From Fragilariopsis cylindrus CCMP1102 (Eukaryota; Bacillariophyta; Bacillariophyceae; Bacillariales; Bacillariaceae), in assembly GCA_900095095.1 (NCBI GenBank), contig FMBT01000434.1:44734-108733 (forward strand): a stretch of 64,000 nucleotides of DNA, given 5' to 3'. The position numbers and the translations under genes are program-made. The stretch's first letter is position 1; every line of letters starts with the position of its first letter. The notes under the pieces are model-generated. The model saw nothing but the letters and a program-made list of their open reading frames with translations, ran no database searches and was not told the DNA's origin. Positions 42,976-54,068 of the stretch are shown here, piece after piece.

Positions 42976-45416
42976 TTAATACAGAGGAGGTCCAGATGAG
43001 ATTCAATTGGTAACCTAGTAACCCGGAGCAGGAGTTGGAGCAGTGTAATTGGGAGCAGAGTAAATGATACTGTTTGCTGCGTGATGTGAGTAGCACACCA
43101 GTTGGTGATGTTTTTTGTTTCTGATTTGGCATCCATTTAGATTGTTATTGTGAATAGTCAATCATACCAATTTGATTTTCAACAGGTACAGATGTACAAG
43201 TGCTATTTTGTAGTCATGTTGTGGTTACTGTAATGTATGGACCTTATTAGGTCAAACTACTGTTAACACTAGGTCTAATAGGAGTAGTAGAAGGTGAACA
43301 ATTGGTTATCTTTAAAGGTACTTGACTTAATTGTGTGTATTTTGGCCTATTATTGTACAAGGGCTCTTTTAATTAGTAAGAGGGGTAACTGGTGAGTTGG
43401 TGTGCTTTATGTCATTGTTTGTGATGGCGCGAAGTTGTATCAGAGTGCTGGGTGCTCCAAGGATTTCAATTTGACATTGAGTGTGCTCCAGTTAAAAAGA
43501 TTACTTCACAAAGCACCATCCTCCCGCCCACCACAAAGAACTATGTCCTATCTGTTTAGCAGCACTAACACAAGATAAAACCATAAATTTTCTTAGCATG
43601 CTTCTATGTAGTAAAGTCTCCAGTTTGCACCTAGGAAAGAAGATCCCAGCCACAACTAATGATTCACATACTAAGCAAGTCATCAAACCAATCAGTCAAA
43701 TGTTGAGAGGCATAAAAGTAACAAGCTGTTACAAATACAGTACATAAGAGATGAGTGTCACAAGGGCATAACAGTAGCATCATACCGCTACCACATGCAC
43801 CACAAGCATGGACGTTGTTACCACAGTCACAATTTACAAAAGCAGTGATACAGCTAGCATGACAAATTGGCGGTACAATACTATATAAACCGTTGCAATT
43901 GCACATCAATAGATCCAAACACCTATATATCATTACAGCAAACAACTATGTACTGCCATATAGGATGCAATAATACACATCAGGGTTTTCACTAGCTAGT
44001 TTCCCTACTTACCTGATAACATCACAATACAGATAGAAATTCTAAACACTCTAGTCTTCTACTGCATAATATATTAGCTCCCTTACTAGCTAATATTTAA
44101 TGATAACTACTAAATCAAGAATTACAATTTGCATAAAAATTGGAGAAATTAATGCGGCTCAATTATATTGAATACATATTGCTTTTTAATATCTGCATAA
44201 ATTTTGGCCCACCCCTACTTTTCTTTTGTACAGGTACTTGTACCCTACGTAAAACAGCCAAAGCCTCACTAAAATAATACACATTGGAGGTGTTAAATTA
44301 AAAGTCATGCTTGCTCTTCTATTTGTTCTTTGTCGCTCATTTGTTTGGGTAGTAGACAATATCATATTGAACATACATCATCAACTCTGTCAGCGCACTC
44401 TTCCATTTGCATTGGTCCCAAGACAAGATTCCCCTACAAATTCTTAAATCAATATTGGTGTGACCCGTAGTAGAACTACCTATACGCATTGTTCAAGTGC
44501 TTTTCCATCACGGAATGTGCTATCTTGTCATTTGAGCACAGACCCAAATGTGTGGTGATCTGGAGGGGGGAGGATCAGGTCCAAAGAAGCTATCTAGCAC
44601 AATGTCAAATCTTTGTTGTTTTTTACTACTACTAATGATAATGCTGCTGCTACTACTATCCATTTTTAAGCTGCTGCTGCTGTTCATATTATGTTCATTG
44701 TCTTCTTCATACATTTTTGAAATTTATTTTTGTCAATATAATTATTATATTGTGGCTGTCATTTCTATTGTTGTTTGTTGTTGTTGTTGTTTGCTGTCCA
44801 TTTTTTTTTGTGATTCATTCCACTATAAAAAGTGGAATACTACAGGATGTTCTCAGTCCTTTTTTGGGAGAGGAATAAAAAAAGAGACTGAAAATATAAG
44901 TCCAAAATGAGTGGTAAAGACTAAAAAAATATGAAACTATTTTTTCGCGCACCCCAATTCAGTCCACTCTCGCTGGAGAACACGTAATCCTAAAGTTTTC
45001 TTAAATAAATAACTGATATAATTTTTTATTTCCAAGCAAATTAGTAAGAAGACATTGAAAAAAATGTCAGTGAGGCAGTGCAGCAAAAGTTTATAAAATT
45101 TTGAAGGTTTAAAATAAGTTTAATCATTTTTAGCAACTTTTATCCTACGGCGAATTATGAGTGTTGAAAATAATATAATGCCTTATAGCCCCAAATGATA
45201 TTTATGGATTAATCCATAAATGTCACCTATGGACCCAATCTAAATAATTATTTATTACTTCTTTTTCGTGGTACAAAATTATACATGGGTTCGTGTCAAA
45301 AATAATCTGTTCTTGAGAGTTGATCTAGCCAATCAGATCGCGCATGCATTGATTTTTTGTCGAAGTGTCTTATTAATTTTAATTTTTATTAAAACGGATG
45401 AAACGGGCAAAAACAC
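42976..45416. other. Long gene-free, repeat-like region
   Basis: Contains an inverted partner of 51843-51893 at 42985-43034. Minus-strand ORFs 43664-43945 and 43501-43686 are Cys-rich by composition but match no known finger. Trinucleotide runs (TAC/CTG near 44625-44690, TTG near 44767-44795) create the ORF at 44548-44910. No supported gene. Confidence 0.45.
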
Positions 45417-45690
45417 CATGAAACGTCATGAAAAGTTTATTGCTTCCGTTTCGACGTACTAATACACAGTTTTACGAAGAGAAACGACAAAATTCCATGA
45501 AAAGTTTATTCCTTCCGTTTCGAAAAAATACACCGTTTTACGAAGATTGGTAGACCGTAGATTAGCTAACAACAACGACAATGAGCGATCAGTGTCCGTT
45601 TCGATTGAAATATTTCGAGGTAATACACCGTAAACAAGCTAACAACAACGACAATGAGCGATCGCTGTCCGTTTTGATTGAAATCTGTTT
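45417..45690. repeat. Two nested direct duplications upstream of the SAM-like gene
   Basis: First pair: CATGAAAAGTTTATT.CTTCC with GTTTTACGAAGA at about 45428-45480 and 45497-45547. Second pair: GCTAACAACAACGACAATGA and following GCGATC.GTGTCCGTTT at 45564 and 45638, 74 bp apart. These lie about 170-440 bp upstream of the start at 45857, so they probably duplicate promoter or leader sequence. Confidence 0.85.
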
Positions 45691-45856
45691 CTATAATCGC
45701 CCAATTCAGCAGTGAAGAATAAAATGGCGAAAATACTGCCAGTAACGACCCCGTTGCTAGACTTGTTCGACAGTTGGAAACTCTCATAATTATTTTAATC
45801 GGTACAAGTTTCAAAGAGAAAAAAAACACGAAGCTACCTCTATCGATATTTCTAAG

Positions 45857-47284
45857 ATGCAAACTCCATCATCCCTACCCCCATGGGATACTCACGAACC
45901 CCAATCAACTCTACTTTCGACGACGCCATCGGAAACACATGAGAAACATGGGTCTCTTAAGAGTTTGAAACAAGATCGTAATAATACTAAAAGACGTCAA
46001 AAACACGCGGTAAAAACCGGAGATACCAATAAAGTTGCAACTGAAGATGCACAGTTAGTGAAGGATGACTTGGCGATAATGCAACATCAAGAGAGTCCCT
46101 TCATGTCGAATAAAACTGAATATTTGGCTAAGGCGATTGAACAGCACGACAATAGAGCCCGCATTGAGCGATCGGATATCAGCAATTTGATCCTTAGTAA
46201 TATCAAGAGTCAGGAGAATATACTCGAGGGTAAATCTGCCCGTCATGACAATTTGGTCAAAACTAACCTCAACAGTCACAGCAGTTTAATCTTAAATCAG
46301 GCAAAATCGAACGAGGATTCCGGAAAAAGATTCTACGACGAGATGGGAAAATTAGTGGATTCCGAAAAAAGATTCTACGACGAGATGGGAAAATTAGTCC
46401 GCAAGGTGAAGTCTTCTGCGGGATTTGAGGTAATTGATCCTATGATCAAATTCTTACTCCACGCAAACGACGACGCGAATCCAGATGAATTTCTGGATGT
46501 TGTACGATCCAACTTCAGTTTTGTATCAGGTGAACAATTTTTCTTGAGGATTGCCGATCTTGTCGACTTGGAAACAGATCCGGTGGAAGGTTGTAAATAT
46601 AAAACATTAGCAGGGTCTTTAGTTTCTGCTTTCTTCAAGCTTGGCCTTTTTGCATTTCCTGATGATGATGTGTGCGATTCAATCGACGGGGAAGATGCCG
46701 CCGCCGCCGCCGCCGCAACCGGGCATCTTTCGAATAACCTTTTCGTTGACAATATTTCTCACTCCATCGATTCTGATTCGACTAACGCTCGGAAGTTCTT
46801 CACCCCTAAAAAGCGACGGATGAGATTGGACGATAATGATGGGGAAATAGAAAAAACAGCAGCAGAACATCTGTTGTTGTTTTCGGCATCACAATCTCGT
46901 TCCGAGCCCCTACTCCCGTTCAAACAAGAAGAAGTCGTATCGACAGGTGCATCCGCTCAATCCGAGAAGAACAGCGTAGACGTGCAGGAAATTCCAATTC
47001 TTCGGCAACATTCCCCACAAGTAGAAGGAACAATCGGACGGGTGTCGCAACCGACGTTTCCACCGACATCTTCTTACTCATTGTTGGAATTTTTGGTAAT
47101 TAAGAAGGATTGCCTTAAAGTAACACCAGATAAGTTCCATGCTTGGTTGGTCGAACAGGATATTGTATCGATGGATGATTTGATCGATGCGTGCAATGAT
47201 GAAGACTTCGATACCGATGAAATGCGGAACGGTGGTTTGAAGGCATTCAAACTAAAAGGTTTTATCAAGGCGGTTACATCCTAA
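45857..47284 (+). CDS. Protein with coiled-coil N-terminus and C-terminal SAM-like domain
   Basis: 475 residues, complete. The first about 60 residues are polar and basic (TKRRQKHAVKT), then long charged helices (about 65-200). A 14-residue unit is duplicated: KRFYDEMGKLVDSE then KRFYDEMGKLVRKV (exact 42-bp tandem repeat near 46318-46401). A globular block follows (FEVIDPMIKFLLHANDDANP, FLRIADLVDLETDP, LVSAFFKLGLFAFPDDDV), a basic KKRRMRLDD and a C-terminal helical bundle FHAWLVEQDIVSMDDLIDAC, GGLKAFKLKGFIKAV that looks like a SAM or similar protein-interaction domain. No catalytic motif is seen. It lies between two transposon remnants and could be cargo or a transposon protein, or a host gene caught in repeats. 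Confidence 0.65.
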   Translation: MQTPSSLPPWDTHEPQSTLLSTTPSETHEKHGSLKSLKQDRNNTKRRQKHAVKTGDTNKVATEDAQLVKDDLAIMQHQESPFMSNKTEYLAKAIEQHDNRARIERSDISNLILSNIKSQENILEGKSARHDNLVKTNLNSHSSLILNQAKSNEDSGKRFYDEMGKLVDSEKRFYDEMGKLVRKVKSSAGFEVIDPMIKFLLHANDDANPDEFLDVVRSNFSFVSGEQFFLRIADLVDLETDPVEGCKYKTLAGSLVSAFFKLGLFAFPDDDVCDSIDGEDAAAAAAATGHLSNNLFVDNISHSIDSDSTNARKFFTPKKRRMRLDDNDGEIEKTAAEHLLLFSASQSRSEPLLPFKQEEVVSTGASAQSEKNSVDVQEIPILRQHSPQVEGTIGRVSQPTFPPTSSYSLLEFLVIKKDCLKVTPDKFHAWLVEQDIVSMDDLIDACNDEDFDTDEMRNGGLKAFKLKGFIKAVTS

Positions 47285-48045
47285 CTGCGACAACAACGAT
47301 CCGCTGTACGAGGTATGAAATAAAAATAAAATCGAAGCAAGCCACGAAAAATAGAAACGAAATCAGATCGATGAAGCTGATAAAGATAAGTATGTAAGTG
47401 TACGGATCTCTTACATCTTCTATCAGTTTTAATTTATTATATATTTGATATTTCATGGGATGTCGAAAACGCTTCTTACAAGGCCTCATAAACTGCATCA
47501 ACCTTCTCTTTTTGTTGTGGCCGTAATAATTAATGATTGACGTTACTTATCTATATTATTCATATGATCATTTTTCTAGCTTTCTTTTATTAACAGTATG
47601 AAGAAAAAAACAAACATATCAAGTGAATTGATGATCACGTACCGATTAATTTGTCCAAGTATGACTTCGTTGATATAAAGTAGGAGTTAGAATCACCGGT
47701 AAACCAACTAATTATTCAGAAATGTTATTAATACTAGAACCTGTTAAGTTTTCAAAATAAAAGTATACACACAACAGATTTAAAAAGTAGTTTAGGAACA
47801 AAATAATGTGATTTTTAATTTTTAGTTGTTGTATCACTTTTCTGTGATCGCGCGAATAGAAAATATGGGTCAGTGGTGAGTCTTGGGAAAAATAAGTAGC
47901 AAATTTAGTAAAAAAATAATTATCTTAATTATTTACCATATTTCAGCATATTTTAGTCACTAGTTCTTTCACTGTACTTTACCACGCTTTTCATAATATT
48001 ACAAAACCACACCAAATATAACCATTCTTTTACAGTACAAGACCA
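47285..48045. other. Intergenic region
   Basis: AT-rich. Nothing recognisable apart from the 3' end of the SAM-like gene and the start of the PiggyBac-like remnant. Confidence 0.45.
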
Positions 48046-49652
48046 TTGATCAGTTTAGAATGGGCCGAATCATTGGTTGGACTGTCCATGAAGGTCCCTG
48101 AGTACTGGTGGCAAGATTACAAAGGCAATAGGCTACATGATGGTGTAATCATTTCATTTTCTAAAGCTGATCAAAAATGGAATTTATTATTAAACAGTAG
48201 AGATGATGATGATCACTATCTCATGTCTTATGAAGCTGTTTCTACCTATGCTGATAACGACTTCTTCAGTATAGACGAGTACCAGCTTCCATATGCAGCT
48301 ATCTTTGTTGGTGATGATATCATTGATGCTGGCAATGGTATTAGGTACACTTGCTGAATGGACTCAAGTTGAGTTGGAAGAAGGTGTTGATGAGGGTGGA
48401 AGAACAATCGATCCGATTGTATGGAAGGAGAGAAGGAGGAGCTGGTAAATATAACTGATGAGGAGTTAAACTCATTAAGGGATGTGGAAGGAGAGATCCG
48501 TTTTAAGATGACAAAGAAAGTGGTTGAAGATGGATGGAAATTGAAATTCTATCAAGATGATACCATTCAACCTGATCATGTAGTAAGATTCTATGGTACA
48601 TTGCTTGCTAAAATGCTTACTGGCAGTTGATGGATAAATCAAATGATTTGTAGAAGGGAAATGTTCAATGCAGTACCACCCATACAAAAATCAATACCCA
48701 ATAATGCATTAGTAGATCTAACTAGCTGTCTGCACTACAGTGACAATTGGGACCCTATGGGAGATGGTGATTGGGATGATATTTATGACGATGCAAAAGT
48801 TGTGGCAGATCCATGGGCAGTTAGAAGATTGCTATATTCAGGTATGTAACGTGGTGTTGTTGTTGTTACTATGTTTTCGAATCGATTACTAAACTGTATT
48901 TGTTTCTTCCTTTTTTCTTCTACTGTGTCAACCCTTCAAAATGGATTAAAACTGATGAAAGTCGGATCGCAGACTGGTATCATAGTGTCATGACCATTGG
49001 ACCAGTGCCCAAACCAATTTGAACTGGTGCTACTCTTCATACCGTCTGCATAACTGAAGGTCCTCTAGGTTCATACAAGTTGTATGCTAGAGTGTATGGT
49101 GGTAAAGCTGATCAAGATATCAACATACATAACAGGCATACTGTTAAGAAGTTGAAGAACAATGGTATCATTGTATGATTTTATGCCTGAATCATTTAAG
49201 CATAAAGGGCATTGTGTTGTAATGGACTCTGCATACATGAGTGATGCTATGGCCCAAGTTGGTTGAAACAATTGGGGTATCAACATGGCAAGAACTTGTC
49301 AATTGGATTGAACTGGTGCTGGTCCACTTGGAAGGCTGCTGTCAAAGCAAAGGCGGTTCTCAATGGTAGTCATGAGTCTCTTATATGTACCAACACAACA
49401 CCAAGCAATTGCTTTATACTGTTTGGGAGACAACAACTTTGTCAAGAAGCTTTCGAATTTCCATTCTCCAGTTGTATTAAGAGGTGGGATGAGAAGGAAG
49501 AAAAGAGACAGACAAACCAAGAGGAGGGACAGGGAATTTAGTGATGTTGATTGTCCTATTCAACAAAAGGATTACTGTGAAACCTATCATTTGATTGATA
49601 AAGGGAAAATGGAGCTGAAGCTAAGTATGATCTATCAACTGAATCGCATTTG

Positions 49653-50651
49653 GCGCGTTCCGGCTCAAGGTGGTTCGTGACAGCCCACTGTGTTACAAAA
49701 TCCCGTCCGCACACAGACCGTTTTATTCCTACAACATGCGCTATGCAGTGAAGTACCATCAATTGGGGGAATTTTTAACTGTATGGTAGCTCCTCAAACC
49801 TTCTACACATACACTACCTGACCCTGTCGATTCTACACATTCCAAATTATCGACTGGTATAGGTAGTGGATGCAGTGACCTGGTACTTATCCAAGGAGAA
49901 TTTCCCCCATATGGTGTACGCCGACAAAGTTGAAAATAATAAATTAACGCGCACCTATGCAGTGTAAATAGATGGAAAATTCCTTATTAACACATGACAA
50001 TGGGATTGTATTGAATCGAACCTCCATGGATATCAGTCTATTTAATATACGCTTATAAGACAAAATATAGATCTTGGTACTCTTAACAAGGACAAAAAGT
50101 TTGGGTTGAATTGGATATATTTTAAGTACTGAAACTCTCTCTTAGTAAAAGACACACATGATCGGATTTTTCGAAAAAAAAACATGTCCAATATGCCTGT
50201 TGATATTGGGTGCTCTCTTAATATACCAATAACAATAAGAATTATCGCATTCACTAATATAATAGTATTATAAGAGACATCTGTACTAGCACTTTATCTA
50301 TTAGTCCATTATTAATTTTTAATCTTCCTCTCTTATGCACCTCTTGTGGCGATTCGAAAATCTGCCTGCAACCCATATAAATCTTCATGGAATTTTCCCC
50401 AGATGACCAAATCACACCCAAACTTTTTTCCTCTCTTAACAGTACAAAAATACATATATTTCGTCTTATAAGCGTATGTTAAATAGATCGATATCCATGG
50501 AGGTTCGTTTCAATACATTCCCATTGTCATGATGATGGGAATTTTTCATTTCAATACCTAATTATTTCCAAAAGAATTTTCCATTTGTCGCGAGGTATCG
50601 CGCATTGAGTCCCGTAAGCATATTAAGAACCCACCTTGAGCCGGAACACGC
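49653..50651. mobile_element. Non-autonomous foldback (inverted-repeat) element, 999 bp
   Basis: Ends are inverted copies: GCGCGTTCCGGCTCAAGGTG at the left, and the complement of the right end reads GCGTGTTCCGGCTCAAGGTG. The element is flanked by CATTTG at 49647-49652 and 50652-50657, a 6-bp target duplication. The arms extend inward: left 49969-50110 (GACAATGGGATTGTATTGAA, CGAACCTCCATGGATATC, TACGCTTATAAGAC) pairs with right 50395-50600. There is no transposase ORF inside. The left arm has an extra hairpin insert at about 49753-49919. It splits the PiggyBac-like transposase frame, so it is younger than that gene. Confidence 0.88.
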
Positions 50652-50657
50652 CATTTG

Positions 50658-51189
50658 TATGGATGGTCCCCCAAGTTAGCTGCTCGTTATTTCAATATGA
50701 ATATTAATAATGCCTACAAAATTTGTCGCTATCTGTTTAACAGCTTTCAAGCTATGGCACAACTTTTTGGGGTGCTTTTTAGGGGTGTTTCTCCCCCTAA
50801 AATCGGACTTATCACCCCATCTTGAGACACAGTGAGTCTCCGAATAAGGGCACGTGTCTTTTTATATACTCAATAGAAGTCCCATTGGCTTTGTATGGGC
50901 CGCACCTAAGCTGTAATAAGCCGGTAAAAATTTAAAATGGCCCATCAGTGTTTGAAAATTCTCTAAGAGGTGCAGGGATCGAACCCGGCACTAGTAAAAG
51001 AGCGAAGGAATAATCTCAGTGGTTTTCTGCGCAATTTATTTATATTTTAAATACCCAAAATATTTATGTACTGAGAAGAATCAACGTAACTGCCCTTGTT
51101 GTTGAGATGGTGGTTCAAGTTGCTAATGTGCCGGATTTTAACTTATTTTAGCACTCACGTCATGTACATTCACACCTCGAAAGATTTTC
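50658..51189. other. Transposase continuation and second insertion with a Pol III B-box match
   Basis: 50658-50760 continues the transposase. About 50765-51185 does not read as transposase and is probably inserted DNA. It contains GGTTCGATCCC on the minus strand at 50975-50985, an exact fit to the tRNA/SINE B-box consensus. I could not fold a full tRNA cloverleaf: only four of five T-stem pairs form. A tRNA-derived SINE remnant is possible. Confidence 0.45.
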
Positions 51190-51546
51190 ATTTCTTTTAG
51201 ATGGAAATTATTGCGTCCTTTTAACAAGTGTAAAATACGCGCAAAATACCATCCTACCAAGGATGTAATGCCATTGAAAGAGTGTATCCATAATCTGACC
51301 CATTCACTCCTTCAAAGAGGTGCTCCTATAAGGAAGAGAGGGTATGGCTCTACTCCTAACCCAGTCAAGGATATTACTACATCTTCTTCTGTGGACGGAA
51401 GAAAAGTAAGGACTGATTCAGATAGACAACCATTTACATCCCCTACTGCAACAGTAACTGGTACACCTCAAACACCAGTTTCAGGTATCAGTGCTAGGGC
51501 TCTCCATTATCGCCAAAAGGCTTTTAAACAACAACTAAAGAACTAA

Positions 51547-52823
51547 AGAACTACCAGCCTGGAAGGAATCATATATATCTGTACCAGGGCCTTGTGGCAC
51601 TAATAATTTTTTGGGGTTTTCTAGAAATTAAATAATCAGGTTTTTTAGAGCGAGTTTTTGAATACCCGCTTTTCCGCTTCATCCACTTTTTATAAAGCGG
51701 GTATCAAAAGTGGGTACCCCTCCCGCTTTTTAAGGAAGCGGGTATGGAAATTATTTAATAGTGTGTTTTTACGTGCTAAGGGGTACCCGCTTTTTTCCAA
51801 AGCGGAGCAGTCCCAATTTGCACAATTGCACTGATCCGCCTGCCTCCTGCTCCAGGTTACTAGCTAGGTTACCAATTGAATCTCATTTGGACCCCCTTTT
51901 GTTTTGTATTGTATTGTTTTGTTATGATCTGTTTCTCATTCTTGGTAGTGATCAAGGATGGCCTAGTTCAATTAGTGCAATACCTATTGGTATAGCAAGT
52001 CCAGCATTGGAAAAAACTTCTAAGTTGGCAGATGATGCCATTATATTTTTCTTATGATGGTTGATAAATATAAAATTTAAAAATTAGTGATAATCTTACT
52101 GTTATTACCAAGACAGAAATAGAAGAAGCCACATGTTTGGCTTATGGATCTAGGGAAAGTTAGGCAGAATGTGTCACTGTTGACGCACACATGCAACTAA
52201 GTTTACCTAGAAGAAAAACGTACACATCTACAATGAGTACATAGAATACATGCGGAACAGTGTGATGGCATTCACATACAAATTTTGAGGATAGCTTACT
52301 CATCAACCTAAAAGATTTCCAAGGACTCATTTTTGGCTACATAGCAACACAACATTATCAGCACATCAAGGCTGCTATCTCCCTTTTTTCTAAAGGCTGA
52401 TGAAATACTCAAGTCACTAGCGAGTGGGGCGCGCAAACCCGTTACTAGAGAGTATTCAAATACAACAGCCCAGCCAGCCAGTTGCCACCAGGCGAGCTTG
52501 ACCTATTCAAACCAACTGAATATCAACCACTCATTAGCTAGAATAGCGTACGGAGTGAGTTAGACAGTTGCAATAGGATCCAACAAGCCAGTTGGATGCT
52601 AAGATAGATAGCTCATAATAACTTTAGACATTAGTTAATAACCAAAGTATACGCCATATCGTAGCTCAACAGTCTAAAGTTATATTGTCGCTTAAGCAAC
52701 AATACTGAGAGACACTAAACAAGACAAAGACATACGGTAGGCAAACAGCCAAAACAACACCGTAAAACAGACAGTAGTATACAAAATCGTATACGACAAC
52801 AGACAGCTAAGACAACAAGCAAG
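51547..52823. other. Repeat-rich spacer and leader of the second copia element
   Basis: 51666-51805 carries three related short hairpins made of CCCGCTTTT and AAAGCGGG. 51843-51893 is the inverted partner of 42985-43034. From about 52430 the sequence becomes A/C-rich, like the leader of the element that starts its gag at 52824; an LTR may lie here but I could not define its ends without a second copy. Confidence 0.5.
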
Positions 52824-54068
52824 ATGAAAGAAACAGAAGAAGAAATCGACTTCACTACCATCACTCGCAATGCCATTCAACCTACACTACTCAGCATTAC
52901 CAGAGCAAGAAGAGAAATCAGTCGGCAGTTACAAACACGGGTTTGTGCTGATCCTGACACACAAGATCATGGTCACTCCTATATTGTGTGGGACGCTACT
53001 GAATGGAGCAAGAAAAGACTGGTGACGTCGCAAATCACCCCACCAACCAACCCTGGAGAATATGGTGGAGCAACGCACAATGCACATGAAATCCACAAAA
53101 CTAAGCTACTAGCGTGGAAGCGATACAAAGAAGCACAAGCAGCAACAACAAAAATGATCATGTATGCCTTCAAGGAATATCATTTTTTGGAACTCCAAGA
53201 CGGCAATGGAGACATTGTAGGCTACACAGCCATCGAACTATTCCAACACCTCATGGACCAGTATGTCCAACCAGAGGATGTAGCAGACCAAGTTACAGCA
53301 CTACACAAGGTCCTGGAACAACAGTATGATCCGACAGAAGAACCTCAAGTCTATTACAAGCTAGTACAAGATGCAAGGAATACTCTGGAATCACTCAATG
53401 AATCAATTGATGAAGCAACGCTCATTCGACATGGACTCAATCAGTTCAAAGAGCACATCGATTTGAAACTGGATATCAAGGAGTGGAAGAAACAGGACAC
53501 AGTCAACAAAACATGGAAGAAGTTCAAATCTCACTTCACTAAGGCCATCAATGACAACAAGAATGATACTGGAACACTCAAAGCACTTGGAATGGCCAAT
53601 GCTGTGAAGGAGGAGATCAACAAAAACAAAGAAAACATGAAGCTATTTGCCCAACAATCAATGGAGGCCAACCAGAAGATCAACGCGCTAGAACAGCACT
53701 GTGCAGCCCTGATGGCAGAAAGACAGCCACCACCACCACCACAACAAGCAACTGCTGTGGACGCCAAATCACAACAAATCCAAGTGTTAACTGACCGTCT
53801 CAACCAACTTGAGCTCAACAAAGGAGGAGGTGGAGGAGGTGGAGGCTATCGCGCTCTCGGAAGCAATGCATTCCCCAAGAATGGAAAGGACGGCACTAGG
53901 ACATGCAGAAGATGGTCCAACGATGAGTACTGTTGGACCTGTGGCTTTGATATCAAACACAACAGTATGACCTGCAAGTACATCAAGGATGAAGCAGCCC
54001 ACAAGAAAGAGGCAACAGCAACCAACACGATGGGTGGATCTACTCGGAACTTGCATCTACGCGTCTGA
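52824..54068 (+). CDS. gag: Gag of the second copia element
   Basis: 414 residues, intact. Gag core: ELFQHLMDQYVQPEDVADQV, TALHKVLEQQYDPTEEPQVY, then NKTWKKFKSHFTKAINDNKN. A coiled-coil region follows (about 255-345) with NAVKEEINKNKENMKLFAQQ and a Pro run, then a Gly run. Near the C-terminus is a knuckle-like YCWTCGFDIKHNSMTCKY, a CX2C...H...C pattern with longer spacing than the CCHC of the other element. It would form the particle and bind RNA. The ORF ends before the protease region, so gag and pol are separate here. Confidence 0.85.
   Translation: MKETEEEIDFTTITRNAIQPTLLSITRARREISRQLQTRVCADPDTQDHGHSYIVWDATEWSKKRLVTSQITPPTNPGEYGGATHNAHEIHKTKLLAWKRYKEAQAATTKMIMYAFKEYHFLELQDGNGDIVGYTAIELFQHLMDQYVQPEDVADQVTALHKVLEQQYDPTEEPQVYYKLVQDARNTLESLNESIDEATLIRHGLNQFKEHIDLKLDIKEWKKQDTVNKTWKKFKSHFTKAINDNKNDTGTLKALGMANAVKEEINKNKENMKLFAQQSMEANQKINALEQHCAALMAERQPPPPPQQATAVDAKSQQIQVLTDRLNQLELNKGGGGGGGGYRALGSNAFPKNGKDGTRTCRRWSNDEYCWTCGFDIKHNSMTCKYIKDEAAHKKEATATNTMGGSTRNLHLRV

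Larger units (their letters stand above)
48046..51546 (+). pseudogene. PiggyBac-like (DDE_Tnp_1_7 type) transposase, decayed and interrupted twice
   Basis: Pieces in several frames follow one another in the right order. N-terminal part 48046-48850: KVPEYWWQDYKGNRLHDGVI, YQDDTIQPDHVV, LHYSDNWDPMGDGDWDD. Catalytic region 48950-49650, with stops: EGPLGSYKLYARVYGGKADQ, CVVMDSAYMSDAMAQVG (second acidic block), GDNNFVKKLSNFHSPVVLRG and QQKDYCETYHLIDKGKMELK. The reading then breaks at 49652, where a foldback element is inserted, and restarts at about 50658. It breaks again near 50760 and the C-terminal part resumes at 51190-51546: KIRAKYHPTKDVMPLKECIH, NLTHSLLQRGAPIRKRGYGS. At least six stops or shifts make it inactive. 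The PiggyBac assignment is by motif resemblance to diatom PGBD-like transposases. Terminal repeats not found. Confidence 0.6.

Noticed and set aside
43501-43945. Cys-rich minus-strand ORFs taken as a zinc finger
   Set aside because: The Cys and His spacing fits no known finger, and two frames overlap without a common pattern.
45857-47284. Possible copia or other transposon ORF
   Set aside because: No protease, integrase, reverse transcriptase or DDE motif is visible; left as unassigned.
50975-51045. A complete tRNA gene on the minus strand
   Set aside because: The B-box is exact, but the T-stem has a mismatch and no proper acceptor or anticodon stem could be formed.
52430-52823. 5' LTR of the second copia element
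   Set aside because: No second LTR remains for comparison, so TG and CA ends cannot be fixed.
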